This document shows positions 6,257 to 6,920 of a stretch of 6,920 nucleotides of DNA, in pieces. The number at the start of each line of letters is the position of its first letter. The first letter of the stretch is position 1. The notes below the pieces were generated by a model that worked only from the letters and a program-made list of their open reading frames with translations, was not told the DNA's origin and searched no databases. Location of the stretch: the NCBI GenBank assembly GCA_030599175.1, contig JAUVON010000149.1:1-6920 (forward strand), in the 5' to 3' direction. Position numbers and translations under genes: made by a program. This DNA comes from Desulfobulbaceae bacterium. GTDB taxonomy: Bacteria > Desulfobacterota > Desulfobulbia > Desulfobulbales > Desulfocapsaceae.

Positions 6257-6302
6257 AAATTCCGATTTTCTTTCTTCTCAGTTGTCCCTGCATAATAAAA
6301 AT

Positions 6303-6920
6303 TTATGCACTAAGCGATTGAGCCTGTCTCCTTCTCGCCTCCATACGTTCTTTTAATTTTGGAAATTTTTCTATTTCCGTATGGGGTAAAAACATTGCAG
6401 CAACGTAATTGTCCATATATGAAGGAGTCTCGGATAATTCAAAATTGGTCATCCTCTTGGTTACTTCAACAACATCTTTACGAATCCTGTTGGTCAAAGA
6501 ACTCATCCGGGCTCCCATAAGGGACCCGTTGCCTATGAATGTAACGCAATCAGGATCAATCTCCGGCAAAAGTCCTATTGTCATCGCTTTTTCAAGATCG
6601 ATATAGCTGCCAAAGCCACCGGCAAGAATTATATGCTCCACCATATCCAGAGATAGACCAACTTCTTCAAGAAGTGTCATACAGCCGCTGTAAATCGCCC
6701 CTTTGGCACGGATTAAATTATCAATATCAGGCTCAGTCAAAGCGATATCACGATCAATTTGGGTATCATCCTTCCAGGCCAGCACATATTCCCAGACATC
6801 ATTTCTCTTTCGTATCCTTGGGGTATCCAGTTCCCGATTAAACTTGCCATTGTTATTGATTACACCCATTTCAAACATTACTGCAGTCATTGTAATCAGA
6901 CCCGAACCACAAATGCCTTT
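6303..6920 (-). CDS. acsV: AcsV/RACo, ATP-dependent reductive activator of CoFeSP, C-terminal part; runs off the right edge
   Basis: RACo is an iron-sulfur ATPase of the ASKHA family that uses ATP to drive reduction of inactive Co(II) CoFeSP back to Co(I). The visible 205 residues are about the last third of a protein usually a little over 600 residues. They include the nucleotide-fold motif GICGSGLIT (visible residues 2-10), the adenosine-motif stretch ILAGGFGSY (98-106), and the family blocks TEPDIDNLIRAK (62-73), FIGNGSLMGARM (128-139) and MDNYVAAMFLPH (169-180). The N-terminal [2Fe-2S] ferredoxin domain and linker lie outside the window. The ATG at 6888-6890 is not the start, because the frame continues upstream in family-like sequence to the edge. 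The stop is at 6303-6305, and acsD follows after 150 bp. A different DUF4445-type activator is the main alternative, but the position directly before acsD favours the CoFeSP activator. Confidence 0.92.
   Translation of the reverse strand, partial: KGICGSGLITMTAVMFEMGVINNNGKFNRELDTPRIRKRNDVWEYVLAWKDDTQIDRDIALTEPDIDNLIRAKGAIYSGCMTLLEEVGLSLDMVEHIILAGGFGSYIDLEKAMTIGLLPEIDPDCVTFIGNGSLMGARMSSLTNRIRKDVVEVTKRMTNFELSETPSYMDNYVAAMFLPHTEIEKFPKLKERMEARRRQAQSLSA

Noticed and set aside
6259..6276. AAAAT/ATTTT repeat after acsV as a terminator
   Set aside because: The stem would be five A-T pairs with a CGGA loop, too weak for an intrinsic terminator.
6888..6890. ATG as a possible start of a short 195-residue protein
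   Set aside because: The frame continues upstream to the window edge with GICGSGLIT, a conserved motif of the activator family, so this Met is internal.

Overview
The window is one continuous stretch of a carbonyl (Wood-Ljungdahl) branch operon. Every gene is on the minus strand, so transcription runs from high to low coordinates: acsV/RACo (3' part only, 6920-6303), acsD (6152-4611), the CO dehydrogenase catalytic subunit acsA/cooS (4523-2493), the acetyl-CoA synthase acsB (2379-166) and acsC (first 28 codons only, 84-1). I see no supported plus-strand gene, RNA gene, mobile element or CRISPR array.

The genes form one working unit. AcsC and AcsD make the corrinoid iron-sulfur protein (CoFeSP), which carries the methyl group. 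AcsV/RACo reactivates CoFeSP when its cobalt is accidentally oxidised to Co(II). The CO dehydrogenase interconverts CO2 and CO at its Ni-Fe C-cluster. AcsB joins CO, the methyl group and CoA at its A-cluster. The pathway can run towards acetyl-CoA (autotrophy) or in reverse (acetate oxidation), and the sequence does not say which. All metal ligands I could place in AcsB and the CODH are present and mostly at canonical spacing, so the enzymes look functional.

The organism is an anaerobic bacterium, not an archaeon: AcsB has the long bacterial form with the N-terminal CODH-binding domain, and a RACo is present. The style of the proteins and the gene order acsV-acsD-acsA-acsB-acsC (as I recall, Moorella has acsA-acsB-acsC-RACo-acsD-acsE) would suit a Desulfobacterota sulfate reducer or sulfur disproportionator. 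That assignment is inference only.

The most unusual element is AcsD. A normal ~340-residue TIM-barrel subunit is followed by a ~170-residue extension. It has a Pro/Ala/Lys segment with three PAKK units at a 6-residue period, then a ~79-residue proline-free Ala/Lys/Glu/Asp segment that resembles the TolA helical domain, then a short, ordinary-looking C-terminal peptide. This looks like a tether with a docking tip on the methyl-carrying protein. The four spacers (81-150 bp, wide for an operon) each contain an inverted repeat. The best is the nested stem-loop between acsA and acsB, whose inner stem is better paired in the operon transcript than in the opposite strand.
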